Below are positions 5,593 to 5,659 of a stretch of 5,659 bases of DNA, piece by piece; the first letter of the stretch is position 1, and each line of letters begins with the position of its first letter. The notes under the pieces are model-generated. The model worked only from the letters and a program-made list of their open reading frames with translations. It had not been told where the DNA came from and made no database searches. Source of the DNA: CAWKZT01 sp963854565 (GTDB lineage Bacteria; Actinomycetota; Acidimicrobiia; Acidimicrobiales; JAHEJN01); contig CAWKZT010000118.1 of NCBI GenBank assembly GCA_963854565.1, positions 1-5,659 of the forward strand. The letters run 5' to 3'. A program made the translations under genes and the position numbers.

Positions 5593-5645
5593 CCGAAATT
5601 TCTCCCCAGCCGAAATTTCTCCCCAAATTTCTCCCGAAATTATCG
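5593..5645. repeat. Short 12-bp direct repeat array after purH
   Basis: The unit AAATTTCTCCC(C/G) occurs at 5596-5607, 5613-5624 and 5625-5636, with a degenerate shorter copy at 5637-5645. The second, third and fourth copies are directly tandem; the first is offset by 5 bases. Copies one and two share a longer 15-base block (5593-5607 and 5610-5624) with the self-complementary core GAAATTTC. The array begins 23 bases after the purH stop and is AT-richer than the surrounding genes. It could be a set of regulator sites for a gene beyond the window, a slippage-prone repeat, or coding repeats of an unseen gene. Its function is unknown. No terminator with a T-run is seen in 5571-5659. Confidence 0.65.
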
Positions 5646-5659
5646 TTCTCGGCGTGTGG

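Overview
The window looks like a chromosomal housekeeping segment from an actinomycete-type bacterium of moderately high GC. Two things suggest this. The gene order sucC-sucD-...-purN-purH is the one known in Actinomycetota (for example Mycobacterium tuberculosis Rv0951, Rv0952, Rv0956, Rv0957). The SucD and SucC sequences also read like those of the class Acidimicrobiia (SucD begins MSIFVDENTKVIYQGLTGS). The class-level call is from memory of family sequences and is only moderately sure.

Layout. Positions 1-107 hold the N-terminus of a minus-strand membrane-anchored protein that runs off the window. Positions 108-225 are a divergent promoter region with a perfect TATAAT box for sucC and a 13-bp palindrome lying between the two divergent promoters. 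sucC (226-1365) and sucD (1379-2263) form a tight two-gene unit encoding succinyl-CoA synthetase. After 55 bp comes an NDP-sugar pyrophosphorylase (2319-3323), probably a mannose-1-phosphate guanylyltransferase type, ending in a left-handed beta-helix tail. A 98-bp gap follows with a clear intrinsic terminator. purN (3422-3985) and purH (4035-5570) then encode the two formyl transfer steps and the last step of IMP synthesis. The final 89 bp after purH contain a short 12-bp tandem repeat and no recognisable gene within the window.

How the genes relate. SucC and SucD are two subunits of one TCA-cycle enzyme. PurN and PurH act at steps 3 and 9-10 of purine synthesis, and both use 10-formyltetrahydrofolate. 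The sugar nucleotidyltransferase feeds cell-envelope or glycan synthesis and has no obvious functional link to its neighbours. It sits in the sucD-purN interval, which holds different genes in other actinobacteria. The terminator after it makes purN-purH a separate transcription unit.

All five complete genes are intact, with expected lengths and active-site motifs. I found no mobile element, CRISPR array, RNA gene or defence system, and no convincing undescribed system. The more interesting material is regulatory: the divergent palindrome, SD-poor starts with extended -10-like boxes, alternative RNA stems before purN, and the tandem repeat after purH.
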